DNA from: Bacillus rubiinfantis
Lineage (GTDB): Bacteria; Bacillota; Bacilli; Bacillales; Cytobacillaceae
DNA length: 64,000 nt
Assembly (NCBI GenBank): GCA_000752035.1
Contig: CCFE01000011.1
Location: forward strand, 126,501 to 190,500
Reading direction: 5' to 3'
Shown: positions 63,066-64,000 of the stretch, in pieces
Numbering within the stretch: position 1 is the first letter of the stretch
Layout: the number at the start of each line of letters is the position of its first letter
Translations under genes and position numbers: made by a program
Notes under the pieces: model-generated
Database searches by the model: none
Told to the model about the DNA's origin: nothing
The model's input: only the letters and a program-made list of their open reading frames with translations

Positions 63066-63764
63066 ATGCTTAATTCGGCAGTAGTTCATTTAGATGTACT
63101 CTCAGATTTACAACAGTTTTCCAACTTAAAAACACTCCCTGCAAAAACACTGCAAAAATATCTTCCCTATTTTTATTTTCGAGCTTATAAAAAAAATCAA
63201 TGCCTCTTCATGGAAGGAGACCCACGGGATAAAATCTTCTTCTTACTTGACGGTTTTGTCATGTATGAAAACAGTAATAAAGACGGGAGTGTCCAATACA
63301 TTGATTTTGTAAAAAGAAATCAAATGTTTCCATATGGCGGTTTATTCCATGAAAGAGCATATAAAAATACAGCGATTGCTGCTACTGATATTATGGTTTA
63401 TTTTATTCAAACACATATTTTAGAAGAACTGCTTAAATCACACGCAAAAACTCTCATCCATACGATAACAAAGCTATCTGGCATTTTGGAACTGCACCAA
63501 AAGCGCATGCAGCAAATACTTGTCCCAAATGCCCAGGAACGGGTTTTACATGCACTTAAATACTTGATGGAGGATCTTGGTGAAGAAGAAGAAACAAACA
63601 TTATTGTTCCTTGCCCCCTGACTGCCATGACTATCTCGAAAATGTCAGGAACCACTAGAGAAACAGTCAGCTTAATTATGAATCAGTTAAAAAGAGAAGA
63701 CATTATCTCTGTCAAAGAGAAAAAGATCTGTTTTCTCCAACCAAATTATTTTTCAAACATTTAA
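63066..63764 (+). CDS. Crp/Fnr-family regulator (ArcR-like)
   Basis: A 232-residue regulator. An N-terminal cyclic-nucleotide-type beta roll (residues 20-140) is followed by the long dimer helix and a C-terminal HTH (MTISKMSGTTRETVSLIMNQL). It lacks the N-terminal Cys cluster of Fnr, so no Fe-S oxygen sensing is expected. It resembles ArcR, the activator of arginine deiminase genes in Bacillus, and lies 26 bp after the ArgR-like gene. AAAGGAG precedes the ATG. Confidence 0.82.
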   Translation: MLNSAVVHLDVLSDLQQFSNLKTLPAKTLQKYLPYFYFRAYKKNQCLFMEGDPRDKIFFLLDGFVMYENSNKDGSVQYIDFVKRNQMFPYGGLFHERAYKNTAIAATDIMVYFIQTHILEELLKSHAKTLIHTITKLSGILELHQKRMQQILVPNAQERVLHALKYLMEDLGEEEETNIIVPCPLTAMTISKMSGTTRETVSLIMNQLKREDIISVKEKKICFLQPNYFSNI

Positions 63765-63786
63765 GCGAATATCCTTTTAATTGCGA

Positions 63787-63826
63787 AAAGAGCTGATTGC
63801 CTGCAATCAGCTCTTTCCTTTTTGAT
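63787..63826 (+). terminator. Terminator after the Crp/Fnr gene
   Basis: AAAGAGCTGATTGC and GCAATCAGCTCTTT pair with a 2-nt loop, followed by CCTTTTT. Confidence 0.88.
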
Positions 63827-63876
63827 ATTCGCAGTGATTAACAATAGCGTTAAATAATCCAATTAAACCATAAAAT

Positions 63877-63906
63877 AACGGGCCAGATAGCTGTGGCCCG
63901 TTTTTA
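63877..63906. terminator. Terminator, probably of a convergent gene beyond the edge or bidirectional
   Basis: AACGGGCCA and TGGCCCGTT pair around GATAGCTG-like loop bases, followed by TTTTT on the plus strand. No gene inside the window needs it other than the preceding Crp/Fnr gene. Confidence 0.65.
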
Positions 63907-64000
63907 ACATGGCTAATTTTTAAAATTTTGCAACTTTAACTTTGAAATTTGTGTGACATTCGTCTATTATTCATCGTTTTGCGCGGATTTTGTCAAAAAT

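Noticed and set aside
1..64000. tRNA, rRNA, prophage or intact insertion sequence
   Set aside because: No segment with such features was recognised by eye on either strand; a dedicated search could still find a small RNA gene.

Overview
The window is from a low-GC, endospore-forming member of the Bacillaceae, probably a Bacillus or Neobacillus-like species. Three things point there: gene order, the presence of sporulation genes (yutH, lytH, yunB, a YhcN/YlaJ-type lipoprotein), and strong Shine-Dalgarno sites with frequent TTG/GTG starts. Much of it follows the Bacillus subtilis chromosome from yutM to fadN, with blocks inserted or missing. No rRNA, tRNA, intact transposase, prophage or CRISPR array was seen.

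Layout. 1-13.6 kb: the yut/yun block, with Fe-S and thiol proteins (yutM partial, yuzB, yutJ, yuzD, yutI), yutH, yutG, yutF, yutE, two small conserved genes, yutD, yutC, lipA, lytH and yunB-E. 14.0-20.7 kb: a leftward operon that matches the E. coli ddpXABCDF arrangement, a D-Ala-D-Ala dipeptidase followed by a complete dipeptide ABC transporter, ending in an XRE-cupin regulator. 21.4-26.6 kb: the sufCDSUB Fe-S assembly operon. 27.0-31.4 kb: metNPQ and metY, each behind its own SAM-I riboswitch. 31.9-35.3 kb: an accessory segment between yusD and yusE, holding a NERD-domain protein, a 52/104-bp tandem array, the 3' remnant of an M29 aminopeptidase gene, a MerR regulator with a textbook 19-bp-spacer promoter and a dispersed repeat. 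35.4-43.3 kb: yusE, yusF, gcvH, yusI and the fadNAE beta-oxidation operon behind a perfect FadR operator, plus tiny yuzL. 43.3-52.3 kb: rodA, uppP, azoreductase, a tungstate (tup) locus with an HTH/periplasmic-binding fusion regulator, and nfeD-floT behind a sigma-W promoter. 52.4-64 kb: a cystine-type ABC transporter (tcyABC), an amino-acid permease, a stand-alone MASE3 protein, nadE, a thioesterase, a DUF3231 protein, an AI-2E-family permease, a polysaccharide deacetylase, and an ArgR plus Crp/Fnr pair at the right edge.

The genes share a sulfur, Fe-S and lipoyl theme: cystine and methionine uptake, metY, the suf operon, yutI/yutM, lipA (Fe-S dependent) and gcvH (a lipoyl carrier). A second theme is the cell envelope: ddpX, rodA, uppP, lytH, deacetylase and flotillin.

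The most unusual signal is in the intergenic DNA. At least four separate loci carry degenerate arrays whose cores (ATTAGCGA, ATATCRGCG or TTGCGACAGT types) recur at 20/21-bp steps or about 41-bp units, close to two and four helical turns. A fifth array is a dimer of two diverged 52-bp monomers, about five turns each. The shared periodicity across unrelated sequences is worth systematic study.
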